From positions 1,612,001-1,676,000 of the forward strand of contig NZ_CP126251.1 of NCBI RefSeq assembly GCF_003234115.2: a DNA stretch of 64,000 nucleotides, in the 5' to 3' direction. Position numbers and translations under genes: made by a program. How positions within the stretch are numbered: the stretch's first letter is position 1; every line of letters begins with the position of its first letter. The stretch is from Curtobacterium sp. MCPF17_002 (GTDB lineage: Bacteria; Actinomycetota; Actinomycetes; Actinomycetales; Microbacteriaceae). Below, one piece after another: positions 53,910 to 62,710 of the stretch. The notes under the pieces are model-generated. The model saw only the letters and a list, made by a program, of their open reading frames with translations. It had not been told where the DNA came from and searched no databases.

Positions 53910-54524
53910 TCAGCGGTACTGCGGCGGCCAGTCGAACGCCGGGGGCAGGCGCGGGACCTCGCCGATCGACGTCACCGCGAGCACGATCTCCCGACGGTTC
54001 GTCAGCTCGATCGTCCGCGGGTTCCCGATGAACCGGTGCCCGTCGACCCAGACCGTCAACTCGCCGCGCAGCCCGCCCACCCGCCAGGCGCTGAGCGGCA
54101 CACCCCACTCGTCGAAGAACTGCCCGAGCGTGAAGGCCCTGCGCGTCGGTGACTCGACGTGCAGGATCCCGGAGGTGTCGTGCGTGTGGAGCTGCGCGGC
54201 GAACCGCAGTCGGTCCGAGTGGCCGACGTTCGCCGGCACCGTCACCGGTGTCGCGCCGTCGAGGACCGTCAGGTGGGTGTGCACGTGCTCCGCGAGGCGT
54301 TCGCCCCAGACGTTCCGGAGCGCGGCCGCGTCGGCTCGCTCGGACAGTGCGGTCGGGGCGGGCCAGGACACCGCGGACCGCGCCGAGCGGCCGTCCGCCG
54401 GCGCGCCGATCCCTGCCGTGCTGCCCGCGGCTGCCGTCCTGCCTTCGGCCGGAGCCGTACCGCCGACGAGGAGCGCCAGGACGGTCAGCACCGCCAACGC
54501 CAGCCCGACGACGGACGACCTCAC
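53910..54524 (-). CDS. Secreted protein of unknown function
   Basis: A 204-aa protein with a signal peptide (VVGLALAVLTVLALLVGG, then an Ala/Gly-rich stretch with possible cleavage near APAEG). The mature part has QLHTHDTSGILHVES and FFDEWGVPLSAWRVGG, a compact domain also seen in other actinobacterial secreted proteins but without known function. GTG 54524 overlaps the aldo/keto reductase stop (GTGA); GTG 54527 is an alternative. Confidence 0.75.
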   Translation of the reverse strand: MRSSVVGLALAVLTVLALLVGGTAPAEGRTAAAGSTAGIGAPADGRSARSAVSWPAPTALSERADAAALRNVWGERLAEHVHTHLTVLDGATPVTVPANVGHSDRLRFAAQLHTHDTSGILHVESPTRRAFTLGQFFDEWGVPLSAWRVGGLRGELTVWVDGHRFIGNPRTIELTNRREIVLAVTSIGEVPRLPPAFDWPPQYR

Positions 54525-55501
54525 CACTTGTCGTGCACGCTCGCCCGGAACCACTCGTCGTAGAGCTCGCGGACCGTCTCGTCGAGGCCCGGCACCTCCG
54601 GCAGGTCGCCGGCGCCGGCGTTCGACCGCGCCTGCTCGGGGTTGCGGGCGCCCGGGATCGCCGCGGTCACACCCTCCTGCGCGACGATCCAGGCGATCGC
54701 CGCCTGCGGGACCGAGACCGCGTCCGGCAGGGACGCGGCGAACGTCTGCGCCGCCTGGACGCCGTCCTCGAAGTCGACGCCGCTGAACGTCTCGCCCTGG
54801 TCGAAGGCCTCGCCGTGCCGGTTGTAGCTGCGGTGGTCCTCCGGCGCGAACACGGTGTCCGGACGGTACTTGCCGGACAGCAACCCCGATGCCAACGGGA
54901 CGCGCGCGAGGATGCCGACCTCTGCCTCCAGGGCCGCCGGCAGCACGCGGTCGAGCGGTTTGAGGCGGAACGCGTTGAGGATGATCTGGACGGTCGCGAC
55001 GCCGGGCCGGGCGATCGCGGTGAGCGCCTGGTCGGTGGTCTCGACGCTGACGCCGTAGGCGGCGACGGAGCCGTCGGCGACCAGCGCGTCGAGGGCGTCG
55101 TAGACCGCGTCGTCCTCGTAGACCGGGGTCGGCGGGCAGTGCAGCTGCACCAGGTCGAGGGTGTCCTGGCCGAGGTTGCGGCGCGACCGGTCGACCCACT
55201 CGCGGAAGTTCGCGGCGACGTAGCTCGACGGGACCTGCTCGGCGCGGCGACCCATCTTCGTGGTGATCGTCAGGGGGACGTCGGGGTTCGCGGCGCGCCA
55301 GGAGCCGATGAGCTGCTCGCTGCGGCCGTCGCCGTACACGTCGGCGGTGTCGAAGAGGGTGACGCCGGACTCGACCGAGGCGTCCATGACGGCGTTCGCG
55401 TCGGCTTCGGAGACGGGACCCCAGTCACCGCCGAACTGCCAGGTACCGAGACCGACGACGGACACGGGGCGGCCGGTACGGCCGAGGGTGCGACTCTGCA
55501 T
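54521..55501 (-). CDS. Aldo/keto reductase
   Basis: A 326-aa TIM-barrel NADPH oxidoreductase with LFDTADVYGDG (Asp, Tyr), ITTKMGR (Lys) and LDLVQLHCPP (His), the complete AKR tetrad. The substrate is unknown. TACGCT (55508-55513) is 6 nt before ATG, so leaderless. Confidence 0.93.
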   Translation of the reverse strand: MQSRTLGRTGRPVSVVGLGTWQFGGDWGPVSEADANAVMDASVESGVTLFDTADVYGDGRSEQLIGSWRAANPDVPLTITTKMGRRAEQVPSSYVAANFREWVDRSRRNLGQDTLDLVQLHCPPTPVYEDDAVYDALDALVADGSVAAYGVSVETTDQALTAIARPGVATVQIILNAFRLKPLDRVLPAALEAEVGILARVPLASGLLSGKYRPDTVFAPEDHRSYNRHGEAFDQGETFSGVDFEDGVQAAQTFAASLPDAVSVPQAAIAWIVAQEGVTAAIPGARNPEQARSNAGAGDLPEVPGLDETVRELYDEWFRASVHDKW

Positions 55502-55537
55502 GTGGCGAGCGTACCCATCGCGCGCTGCGTTCCGTCC

Positions 55538-56065
55538 TCAGCCCGGCGTCGACACCCCGCGCCGGAGGACCGCACGCGCCGCCCGCGCCCGGGGGATCAC
55601 CCAGCAGGCGCTCCACAGCCCGAGCCCGAGCCACAGCAGGATGAGCATCGTCGTGATGACCGGCCCGTGCTGGTCCCGCATCGACCAGGTCATCGCGATC
55701 CAGAGCGTGCTGAGGACGATCTTCCCCCAGCCCGCCCCCTCGCGCTCGGCCTGCGCCTGCACGAGCGGGATCCACCGTTCGGCGGGGACCTCCGGCGGGA
55801 CCTGCCCGTCCACGATCCAGTCGCGGACGACCACCGACTCCGCGTAGCCGCCCTCGGTCCGCCACGACCGGAGCTGCAGCACGACGGCGATCGCGGCCCC
55901 CACGGCAGCGGACGGGACGCCCGCCGTCACCAGGACGGCCGGGGTCGCCTCCGTCCACGACGAGGCCACGAGCACCACGAGGACGACGCCGAAGGCGGCG
56001 CCGGCCGCGCCGTTGCCGAGGAGGCGCAGCCGACCGGCCTCGTCGATGACGCCGACACCGTTCAC
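55538..56065 (-). CDS. Membrane protein of unknown function
   Basis: A 175-aa protein with two hydrophobic pairs (FGVVLVVLVASSW...AAIAVVLQL; VITTMLILLWLGLGLWSACWV, shown in parts) flanking a soluble loop. No family recognised. Start GTG 56065 overlaps the stop of a 6-codon upstream reading frame (56062-56082) that begins 7 nt after TAGCGT (56090-56095). Translation may therefore be by reinitiation. Confidence 0.7.
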   Translation of the reverse strand: MNGVGVIDEAGRLRLLGNGAAGAAFGVVLVVLVASSWTEATPAVLVTAGVPSAAVGAAIAVVLQLRSWRTEGGYAESVVVRDWIVDGQVPPEVPAERWIPLVQAQAEREGAGWGKIVLSTLWIAMTWSMRDQHGPVITTMLILLWLGLGLWSACWVIPRARAARAVLRRGVSTPG

Positions 56066-56082
56066 GCTCGCGGACCGTTCAC
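56062..56082 (-). CDS. Possible leaderless upstream mini-ORF (MNGPRA)
   Basis: GTG 56082 to TGA 56064-56062. Its TGA overlaps the GTG of the membrane protein gene. Both start with GTGAACGGT, so the start region looks duplicated. It may be a coupling peptide or simply the trace of a duplication. Confidence 0.3.
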   Translation of the reverse strand: MNGPRA

Positions 56083-56124
56083 CTGCAGGACGCTACCCGC
56101 GTGGGGTGGGTGGTGCGTGGACGT

Positions 56125-56168
56125 CGGACTGGAGGCGCGGTGCGGGGCCGCCACGCGCCTCCAGTCCG
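56125..56168. terminator. Hairpin with inverted near-copies of the 11-mer
   Basis: CGGACTGGAGGCGCG (56125-56139) and CGCGCCTCCAGTCCG (56154-56168) form a perfect 15-bp stem. The arms are variants (CCAGT) of GCGCCTCCAGG. It lies between the divergent membrane protein gene and tRNA-Val. Confidence 0.7.
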
Positions 56169-56200
56169 GTGTCGGTCCGGTCCAGGGCGTTCGGACCCCG

Positions 56201-56206
56201 TAGGAT
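56201..56206 (+). promoter_or_regulatory. -10 of tRNA-Val promoter
   Basis: TAGGAT, 9 nt before the mature tRNA 5' end. The -35 is not recognisable. Confidence 0.5.
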
Positions 56207-56215
56207 CGCGGCAGA

Positions 56216-56288
56216 GGGCCTTTAGCTCAGCTGGTAGAGCGCCACGTTTACACCGTGGATGTCGTCGGTTCGATCCCGGCAGGGCCCA
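56216..56288 (+). tRNA. tRNA-Val (TAC)
   Basis: Acceptor GGGCCTT/AGGGCCC, D-arm GCTC...GAGC, anticodon arm CCACG-TTTACAC-CGTGG with TAC, T-arm GTCGG-TTCGATC-CCGGC, discriminator A, CCA not encoded. Confidence 0.96.
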
Positions 56289-56308
56289 CGTGGGAGCCCG
56301 GTGGCCCG

Positions 56309-57529
56309 CTAGCGTTCGAGTTCGTCCTCGACGAACGTCGGCCGTCCGAGCGTGAGAGCCGGGATCGCTGCCGAGAGCGCGACCCCGAGGAGGAAGAGCA
56401 GCGGCAGGGTCCAGCCGCCACTCACGTCGTGGAGCAGCCCGACCAGCAGGGGACCGAGCGCACCCAGGGCGTACGCGGTGCCCTGCGCGAAGCCGCTCAG
56501 CGCGACCGTCCCGCCGGCTGTCCGCGTGCGGACGTTGATGAGCACGAGACACACCGGGAACAGGATCGATCCGCAACCGATCAGGAGCACCCACACCAGG
56601 GTCAGTCCCGCCGGTGCGAGCAGCAGGCCGAGGTACCCGACTGCGAAGGCCACGACACCGGCGGCGATGAGCCAGCCGACGTTGCGCAGCCGAGGCACGA
56701 GCAAGGGCGCGAGGAGTGACCCGGGCACGCTGACCAGCCCGGTGACCGCGAGGAGCGCCCCCGCTTCGGTCGGCGTCGCGCCGGCGACGTCCTGCAGGAT
56801 CTCCGGCAGCCAGGCGAAGGCCGCGTAGGTGCAGATCGCACTCGACGAGAAGAGCGCGGTGACCGACAGCGCAACCCCTGATCGCCACAGCTTCGTGGCG
56901 GTGGCGGCTGGCTGCGGTTCGACGGGCTCGGGACCCGAGAGCCGGGACCGGCGATGCTGCGCGAGGACGATCAGCCACGGAACGAGCGCTGCCGCCGAGG
57001 TCACGGCCCAGACGGCGAGCGAGGCACGCCACCCGGAGTGCTCCGCGATCGGCGCGGCGAGGGCGGCGGGCACCGCGGTGCTCACCCCGACGATGCAGGC
57101 GTACACCGCGGTCAGCAGGGCGACCCTGTCCGGGAAGTACCGCCGAACGACGGAGGGCAGCAAGACGTTGCCGATCCCGGTGCCCGCGAACGCGAGGACG
57201 CTGCCCACGAGCAGCACCGTGATGCCCGGAGCGACGGCACGGACGAGGTGCCCGGCCGTCATCAGGACCAGCGCGAGGACGATCCCGCCCTCGATCCCGA
57301 GGTGTCGTGCGACGCGCGGCGCCGTGAACCCGGACACCGCGAACAGCAGTGGGGGCAACGTTCCGAGGAGCCCGACGTCGAGGTCCGAGACGGGGATGTC
57401 GATCCGGACGGCATCGATGATCGGCGAGATCGCCGCGACCGCCTGTCGGAGGGTGAACGCCACGAGCAGGATGCCCAGCAGCGCGGCCGTGCGCCCCGCC
57501 CACAGCGGGAGGCGACGATTCTCGAGCAT
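56309..57529 (-). CDS. MFS transporter (CynX/NimT-like)
   Basis: A 406-aa permease with about 12 helices. LLVAFTLRQAVAAISPIIDAVR at the N-terminus and LGTLPPLLFAVSGFTAPRVARHLG match the cyanate/nitroimidazole-transport-related MFS group. The substrate is unknown. TAGGCT (57536-57541) is 6 nt before ATG. It ends 20 nt from tRNA-Val on the opposite strand. Confidence 0.9.
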   Translation of the reverse strand: MLENRRLPLWAGRTAALLGILLVAFTLRQAVAAISPIIDAVRIDIPVSDLDVGLLGTLPPLLFAVSGFTAPRVARHLGIEGGIVLALVLMTAGHLVRAVAPGITVLLVGSVLAFAGTGIGNVLLPSVVRRYFPDRVALLTAVYACIVGVSTAVPAALAAPIAEHSGWRASLAVWAVTSAAALVPWLIVLAQHRRSRLSGPEPVEPQPAATATKLWRSGVALSVTALFSSSAICTYAAFAWLPEILQDVAGATPTEAGALLAVTGLVSVPGSLLAPLLVPRLRNVGWLIAAGVVAFAVGYLGLLLAPAGLTLVWVLLIGCGSILFPVCLVLINVRTRTAGGTVALSGFAQGTAYALGALGPLLVGLLHDVSGGWTLPLLFLLGVALSAAIPALTLGRPTFVEDELER

Positions 57530-57562
57530 CAGTCGAGCCTAGGGGCGCCGGCCCGGCCGCGG

Positions 57563-58015
57563 TCAGCCTGAGGTGACTCCCGCCGCACGGTCCTCGGCAA
57601 CGTCGTCGTACCGCTCACGGTGCTCGGACACCTCGTCCATGTGCGCTTCCGCCCAGAGCTTGAGGTGTCGCACTGTCTGCTGCAGCGACAACCCGAGCGG
57701 CGTGAGCTCGTAGGAGACGGTCACGGGAACGGTCGCCATGGCGGTCCGCGTGAGCAGGCCGTCGCGTTCGAGCGCGCGGAGTGTCTGCGAGAGCATCTTC
57801 GGACTCACCCCGGCGAGGACCCGCGCGAGTTCGCTGTACCGCATCGCCCGAGGTTCGCCGTGGCAGTCCGGACCGCTGCCGAGTGCGGTCAGGACCAGGG
57901 TCACCCACTTGTCAGCGATCCGGTCGAGCAGTCGTTGACTCGGGCACACCGCCAGGAACGCGTCGTAGCGCACCTTCTCGGCCGCACGCTTCGCCGCAGC
58001 GGTCATCGTGGCCAT
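57563..58015 (-). CDS. HxlR family transcriptional regulator
   Basis: A 150-aa winged-helix protein with the HxlR pattern CPSQRLLDRIADKWVTLVL, LAGVSPKMLSQTLRALERDGLL and YELTPLGLSL. Cys24 is at the position used for redox or electrophile sensing in YodB/QorR-type members. GGAGG lies about 10 nt before ATG. It is divergent from an aldo/keto reductase, its likely target. Confidence 0.92.
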   Translation of the reverse strand: MATMTAAAKRAAEKVRYDAFLAVCPSQRLLDRIADKWVTLVLTALGSGPDCHGEPRAMRYSELARVLAGVSPKMLSQTLRALERDGLLTRTAMATVPVTVSYELTPLGLSLQQTVRHLKLWAEAHMDEVSEHRERYDDVAEDRAAGVTSG

Positions 58016-58045
58016 CAGTCGTCGTCCTCCGCACCACCTGACGGG

Positions 58046-58065
58046 TACCTACGCACTCGTGGGTA
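58046..58065. promoter_or_regulatory. Palindromic operator, HxlR/aldo-keto reductase spacer
   Basis: TACCTACG (58046-58053), CACT, CGTGGGTA (58058-58065), a 7-of-8 inverted repeat in the divergent spacer. A further GGGTA half site follows at about 58079-58083. It is a probable HxlR site. Confidence 0.55.
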
Positions 58066-58143
58066 ACTCCTTCCGCCCGGGTAGTCCCATCGTCCATCGT
58101 GGAAGCCATCCGCACAAGCGGCGATCTCCTCGAAAGGCTCCTC

Positions 58144-59025
58144 GTGAACACTCCTGCACCCACACTCCCCGGCGGCACCTGGCAGCTCGGCGACCTCACC
58201 GTCTCGCGCTTCGGCTACGGCGCGATGCAGCTCGCGGGGCCGGGCGTGATGGGTCCTCCCGTCGACCCGACCGCCGCGGTCGCGGTGCTCCACGAAGCGA
58301 TCGCGTCGGGCATCACCCACATCGACACGGCGCTGACCTACGGCCCCGAGCTGGTGAACGAACTCATCCGCGACACCCTGTCGCCGTTCCCGTCCGCCGT
58401 GCACGTGGCGACGAAGGTCGGCGCGGAACGCACCCCCGAGGGCGGGTGGCCCCCTGCCCGGACTCCTGACCAGCTCCGGCGGCAGGTCGACGAGAACCTC
58501 CGCACGCTCGGAGTCGACACGCTCGACCTGGTCAACCTCCGTCTCGGCAACGCGTTCGGTCCGGCGCCCGAGCGGATCGACGATGCGTTCCAGACGCTCG
58601 CCGACCTCCAGCAGCAGGGGCTCATCCGCCACCTCGGCGTCAGCAACGCGACGGCCGACCAGATCGCTGCGGCGCGGACGATCGCCCCGATCGTCTGCGT
58701 GCAGAACGGGTACAACCTGGCGCACCGCTCTGATGACGCGCTCATCGACAGCCTTGCCGCCGACGGGATCGCGTACGTGCCGTTCTTCCCGCTCGGCGGT
58801 TTCAACGCCGCGCAGTCCCAGACGGTCACGTCGGTCGCGACCCGGCTCGGGGTCGGCGCCACCGCAGTGGCGTTGGCCTGGCTGCTCCACCGATCGCCGA
58901 ACGTGCTGGTGATCGCAGGGACGTCATCGGTGGACCACCTGCGCGAGAACCTGGCAGGGGCTGCGGTCGTGCTCGACGAGCGCGACCTGCGAGACCTCGA
59001 CGGGATCGGTACCGCTCCTCGCTGA
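58144..59025 (+). CDS. Aldo/keto reductase (YdbC-like)
   Basis: A 293-aa protein with THIDTALTYGPELVNELIR (Asp, Tyr) and VHVATKVGAER (Lys). The fourth tetrad position reads LVNLRLG, so Arg stands for His, as in YdbC-type reductases. GTG 58144 has AAAGG 8 nt upstream; an upstream in-frame GTG at 58099 lacks one. It is probably controlled by the divergent HxlR regulator, suggesting a role in aldehyde/quinone or pyridoxal-type reduction (inference). Confidence 0.9.
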   Translation: MNTPAPTLPGGTWQLGDLTVSRFGYGAMQLAGPGVMGPPVDPTAAVAVLHEAIASGITHIDTALTYGPELVNELIRDTLSPFPSAVHVATKVGAERTPEGGWPPARTPDQLRRQVDENLRTLGVDTLDLVNLRLGNAFGPAPERIDDAFQTLADLQQQGLIRHLGVSNATADQIAAARTIAPIVCVQNGYNLAHRSDDALIDSLAADGIAYVPFFPLGGFNAAQSQTVTSVATRLGVGATAVALAWLLHRSPNVLVIAGTSSVDHLRENLAGAAVVLDERDLRDLDGIGTAPR

Positions 59026-59138
59026 CCACGCCGGCGACGGCACCGCGCTGAGGTCTGAACGTGCTGCTCCCCGGCTCGGGTGGAAAGCCGTCGTTGCCGG
59101 GTGGACGACGATCCTCGGTGATCCTCTATCGTGATCGC

Positions 59139-59573
59139 GTGGGGGAGCAGCTCGACTGGTGGCGTGGTCCTGGTGACGACGCGGAACCGTACCCGGCGAG
59201 GGTGCAGCCTCGGGGATCGCGCAGGTCGAGGACGCCGGGCGTGGTCGACCTCGTGGTCACGAGCGTCTCGTTGGCTGCGGCCTACGTCGCCGCTCCCGTT
59301 GCCTGGTTCTGGGTCGTGCTCAGCCAGATGGCCTTCGACGGCTGCTCTGGCCGGATCGTGCGTTGCAGCTTCGACGTGGGCACTGTGGTCGTCATCGGGC
59401 ATCCGATCGTCACGGCCACCGTCGCCGTCATCGGGACGTGCTGGTCTGCCGTCCGTCGCCGGAGACATCGACCAACGTGGTTCGTCGGCCTGGCCACGCT
59501 CGGCAGCGTCCTGGGGGCGTTCGTCGCAGCCGAGTTCGTGACGCACGTCGCTTCCAGCGGCCACCTGTTCTGA
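59139..59573 (+). CDS. Small membrane protein of unknown function
   Basis: A 144-aa protein. An acidic and Arg-rich N-part is followed by three hydrophobic segments (VVTSVSLAAAYVAAPVAWF; HPIVTATVAVIGTCW; FVGLATLGSVLGAFVAA). Cys residues at the first loop (DGCSGRIVRCSF). No family recognised. GTG 59139 is set by TATCGT (59127-59132) 6 nt upstream. Confidence 0.72.
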   Translation: MGEQLDWWRGPGDDAEPYPARVQPRGSRRSRTPGVVDLVVTSVSLAAAYVAAPVAWFWVVLSQMAFDGCSGRIVRCSFDVGTVVVIGHPIVTATVAVIGTCWSAVRRRRHRPTWFVGLATLGSVLGAFVAAEFVTHVASSGHLF

Positions 59574-59805
59574 CCGCTGGCTCGGCCGGTTGGCGCAGCC
59601 TCAGCGACCGGGTGCCTCCCTCGACGTTCTTGCAACCGACGCTGATGTCCTGGGCCGGTAGGGGAATGTCTCGCTGGGAAGCCGACGACGATCGTCCGGT
59701 GATCGACCTGCTACCGGGCTGAGCCGAGTGGAACCACGCGGCCCGTCTCGCTCGAGGACCGGCTTCGGGACGTTCACGGGCCACTTCGCCGTGCAGGATG
59801 GTGGG
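59574..59805. other. 232-nt spacer without supported gene
   Basis: No supported gene or repeat. The only element seen is CAGGAT (59794-59799), the likely -10 of the next gene. Confidence 0.6.
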
Positions 59806-60375
59806 ATGCGCTTCGACGAGGTTCTCTCCCGGTCCGACGGCCCAGCGATCGCCGAGGAACTCGCCTCGTTCCGCACTCCTGGCCGTTACGTGCTCGATGG
59901 AGTGCACCAGGTGTCGGTGCGCGAACACTGGCAATTTCGCCTTGACATCGACGACGTTCGGCAAGCCTGGACGCTCGAACTCTCGGACGGGTCGGTCAGC
60001 TCGTACAGCGACGGTGTGCTGCACGACGGAGACGGCGACTTCGACGAGTCGTTCGAACACAGCACGGCGGCTGGCGGAGTCGTTCGCATGGCGTCACCGA
60101 CCCAACTGCTCTGGTGGGGCCGCGGCTCGGAGAGCCTTTCCCCCGTGCTCGTGCAGCATGTCGGAGCGCGCTCGATCCTCGTGACGTTCGAGCACCGAGA
60201 GGACCCGGCGTTCCGCACGACACTCGTGGTGGACGAGTACGACGGAATCGCGCGACGTCGAATGGAGCTCGGCGAGGTGACATTCGTGACTCGGGCGCGA
60301 CCTGTGGCGGTGGACGAGGTCTTGGCCCGAGCGACGTTCGAGCCGCTCACGGATTGGCTCCGCCCGTCCTACTGA
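59806..60375 (+). CDS. Hypothetical protein
   Basis: A 189-aa soluble protein, family not recognised. It is rich in Asp/Glu and beta-strand-like, with REHWQFRLDIDD and PTQLLWWGRGSE segments. ATG 59806 follows CAGGAT by 6 nt; the frame is open further upstream without RBS. GC and codon use are like the neighbours but slightly less GC-rich in places. Confidence 0.65.
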   Translation: MRFDEVLSRSDGPAIAEELASFRTPGRYVLDGVHQVSVREHWQFRLDIDDVRQAWTLELSDGSVSSYSDGVLHDGDGDFDESFEHSTAAGGVVRMASPTQLLWWGRGSESLSPVLVQHVGARSILVTFEHREDPAFRTTLVVDEYDGIARRRMELGEVTFVTRARPVAVDEVLARATFEPLTDWLRPSY

Positions 60376-60476
60376 CAAGCGGAATCGCCCGATCCGACGC
60401 ACCCGGCCAGCGACCCTCGGCCGGGAGGTCGCGGGCGTGCTGTCGTCGCCTGCGACCGCGCCTTCGTGTGTCTCAC

Positions 60477-60532
60477 TCAGGTCGGGCCCCTCAGGTCGGG
60501 TCCCTCAGCTCGGGCCTCTCAGGTCGGGAGGC
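60477..60532. repeat. 14-nt tandem repeat at the DUF2267 3' end
   Basis: Four units of TCAGGTCGGGxCCC run from 60477 to 60532. The last unit contains the stop codon of the minus-strand DUF2267 gene and its final two codons. Confidence 0.75.
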
Positions 60533-60902
60533 CGAACGTCGTCAGGTGGTCGTTCGGCAGCTGCGTCGTCAGGTTCTCCCACGTCCCCTTCGGCACGGCT
60601 TCGTGTACCACCGCGAACACGGCGCGTGCCCCTTCGCGGGCGGTGGGCTCGTCGACGTCGGCACGCTCGGCGACCCGTCGGACGAACTCGTCGGCGGCGA
60701 ACGACTCCGGTTCCTCGCGCGTCTCCGTCAGGGAAGTGCGCAGGTCATCCGGCAGCTCCGCGGCGACGGCCTGGGCCTCGCCGCCGCTGAGACGCTCGGC
60801 CAGCGTGCGGAGCGTCGCGTCCGTGATCGGACGTGCGCGGGTCCGCACGTGCGTGATGTCCGCGCGTTGTGCGACGAGATCGACGAACTGTCCAGTGTCC
60901 AT
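60519..60902 (-). CDS. DUF2267 domain protein
   Basis: A 127-aa helical protein with the two-half DUF2267 pattern (TLRTLAERLSGGEAQAVAAELP; FVRRVAERADVD; VFAVVHEAVPKGTWENL). Function unknown. ATG 60902 has GGGAGGT just upstream; an upstream in-frame start is less likely. Confidence 0.85.
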   Translation of the reverse strand: MDTGQFVDLVAQRADITHVRTRARPITDATLRTLAERLSGGEAQAVAAELPDDLRTSLTETREEPESFAADEFVRRVAERADVDEPTAREGARAVFAVVHEAVPKGTWENLTTQLPNDHLTTFGLPT

Positions 60903-60974
60903 GGGGACCTCCCGGGTCGGTGTGCAGCTCAACGCTCGTCGCGATGACCCGGGACTGCGCTCAGCTTGTGTTGC

Positions 60975-62306
60975 TCACACCGATCTCGTCTCGCCGGCCC
61001 GGTCGTCGAACGCGGCGTCCAGATCGCCCCGCACCGCGGCGCCGACCCGCGCGTGCCGATCCCGCACCTCCTCGAGATCGACACTCCCCAGCGTCGCCTG
61101 TTCGAGCACGAGGTCGGCCTGTCGGAGGAGCTCCGCACCTTGATGGGGTGACACCGGCGCTGCTGCGCAGTCCCGCAGCATGCGGAGGAGCCCGCCCAGG
61201 ACGATCGGTTCCGATGCCCCGTACCGCCGGACCGGACCGCAGACCAGGTCGAGCCAGTAGCGGAGATCCCGGTCCGGGACCACGACGCGCACGGCACCGG
61301 TCCGGTCGCGCACTCCACACGGCCGTACGTCGACCTGTTCCAACCGCACGAGGAGGTCCCCGCAGTACCCGATCGCGTGCACGGCGGTGACCGGGTCGTT
61401 GATGGCCGGGGACACGGCCTTCACGGCGATGTCGGTGAGCTGACGGAACCCGTACGCGATGTCCTGCTCCATGGTGCGCTCGTAACCGACCTCGATCGCC
61501 CGCTCGACCAGGTCTGGCGGGCCTGCTGTGCGCCCTCCGGTCCAGGCCCGGGCGATCGGCGTGCCCATCGTGACGTGGTCGCCGGGCATCACCCGGAGTT
61601 CGACGACGACGTCGTGGCGCTGGGCATGTCGGACGAACGCGTCGATGTGGACCCGGCGGACGAAGCCGCTCCGCGTCGCCCGGACGTCGATGTCCGGTGG
61701 CCGATCCGGCAGCATCAGCGATCGGGCGTCGTCGTCGAGCGGCTCGTCCACGGCTGGCGCAGTCCCGTAGATGGAGCCGATCATCGCCACGGTCTCGGTG
61801 TGGACGGACCGCATGAGCGAGTCGACCCGCAGGGATCGGACGATGTGCCCCACGAACGCGATGATCGCCCCCGCCGACGCGAGCCCGAGGGCGAAGACCA
61901 GGGCGAGGGCGAACAGCGGGAGCGGCGTGTCACCGATCCCGAGGACGCAGGTCACAGCCGACACGAAAGTGGCCAGCAGGACCGCGAGCACGGCCTGGGT
62001 GACCCGGTCGCGCGCGAACTCGCGGAGCAACCGCGGGGAGAACTGCTGCGACGAGAGCTGCAACGCGACGACGGTCAACGAGAACGTCACCGTCGCTGCG
62101 GCCATCACGCTGGACGCCACCACCTGCAACAGCACGGCCGCAGACGTGGCCCCACCCGGCCACCGCCACCCGCCGGATCCGGGATGAACGGCCAGCAGCA
62201 GCGCGGTCACGACGAGCGCGGTCGACGCCCACACGCTGGGCCAGAACCACAGGGCCGCCCGCGCGTTCTCCCAGGTGACGCGACGAACGGCAGCGTGACC
62301 CGACAT
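60975..62306 (-). CDS. DUF2254 membrane protein
   Basis: A 443-aa protein. Four hydrophobic segments lie in the first 150 residues (WFWPSVWASTALVVTALLL onwards), with VTFSLTVVALQLSSQQFSPR, the DUF2254 signature. A large soluble C-terminal part carries VKAVSPAINDPVTA. Function unknown; it resembles a channel-like membrane sensor. ATG 62306 has GGAG close upstream. Confidence 0.9.
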   Translation of the reverse strand: MSGHAAVRRVTWENARAALWFWPSVWASTALVVTALLLAVHPGSGGWRWPGGATSAAVLLQVVASSVMAAATVTFSLTVVALQLSSQQFSPRLLREFARDRVTQAVLAVLLATFVSAVTCVLGIGDTPLPLFALALVFALGLASAGAIIAFVGHIVRSLRVDSLMRSVHTETVAMIGSIYGTAPAVDEPLDDDARSLMLPDRPPDIDVRATRSGFVRRVHIDAFVRHAQRHDVVVELRVMPGDHVTMGTPIARAWTGGRTAGPPDLVERAIEVGYERTMEQDIAYGFRQLTDIAVKAVSPAINDPVTAVHAIGYCGDLLVRLEQVDVRPCGVRDRTGAVRVVVPDRDLRYWLDLVCGPVRRYGASEPIVLGGLLRMLRDCAAAPVSPHQGAELLRQADLVLEQATLGSVDLEEVRDRHARVGAAVRGDLDAAFDDRAGETRSV

Positions 62307-62402
62307 GTCTCCAGGGTGCGGACCGGCACCTCCGGGCACGTGCAGGAGCTGCGCGCAACGGCTGCGTCGCCCGCGTCTGCGGTCAGGGACGGTTGCGTCC
62401 CG

Positions 62403-62624
62403 TCAGCCGCGGATGTTGCGCGGGTCGTGACCGTAGGTGCTGCGCTCCGAGATCCGACCGTTCTCGTTGCGGATGAAGTGCTCGACCTTGTCGGCCACCG
62501 CACGCGCCCGGCCGAGCGACTGTGCTTCCGCCTTCGTCGCGGCCTCGCCGAAGACCTCGTCAGTGCCCTCGATCTTGTTGTGCCAGGAACCGTCCTGGTG
62601 GTAGGTCTCCACGTCGCCTCGCAT
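62403..62624 (-). CDS. DUF2188 domain protein
   Basis: A 73-aa protein with YHQDGSWHNKIEGTDE, TKAEAQSLGR and FIRNENGRISERSTYGHDP, the DUF2188 pattern of a small beta-alpha fold. Function unknown. ATG 62624 is set by TACCGT (62631-62636) 6 nt upstream on the minus strand, giving the normal family length. Confidence 0.85.
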   Translation of the reverse strand: MRGDVETYHQDGSWHNKIEGTDEVFGEAATKAEAQSLGRARAVADKVEHFIRNENGRISERSTYGHDPRNIRG

Positions 62625-62710
62625 GCCGTCACGGTAAGCGACGGCCTGTGTCGGGGTTCCCAGCAGCCGCTGCACCGCGACGCCCCGCCAGGTGGTGGCA
62701 GGGTGGAGCG

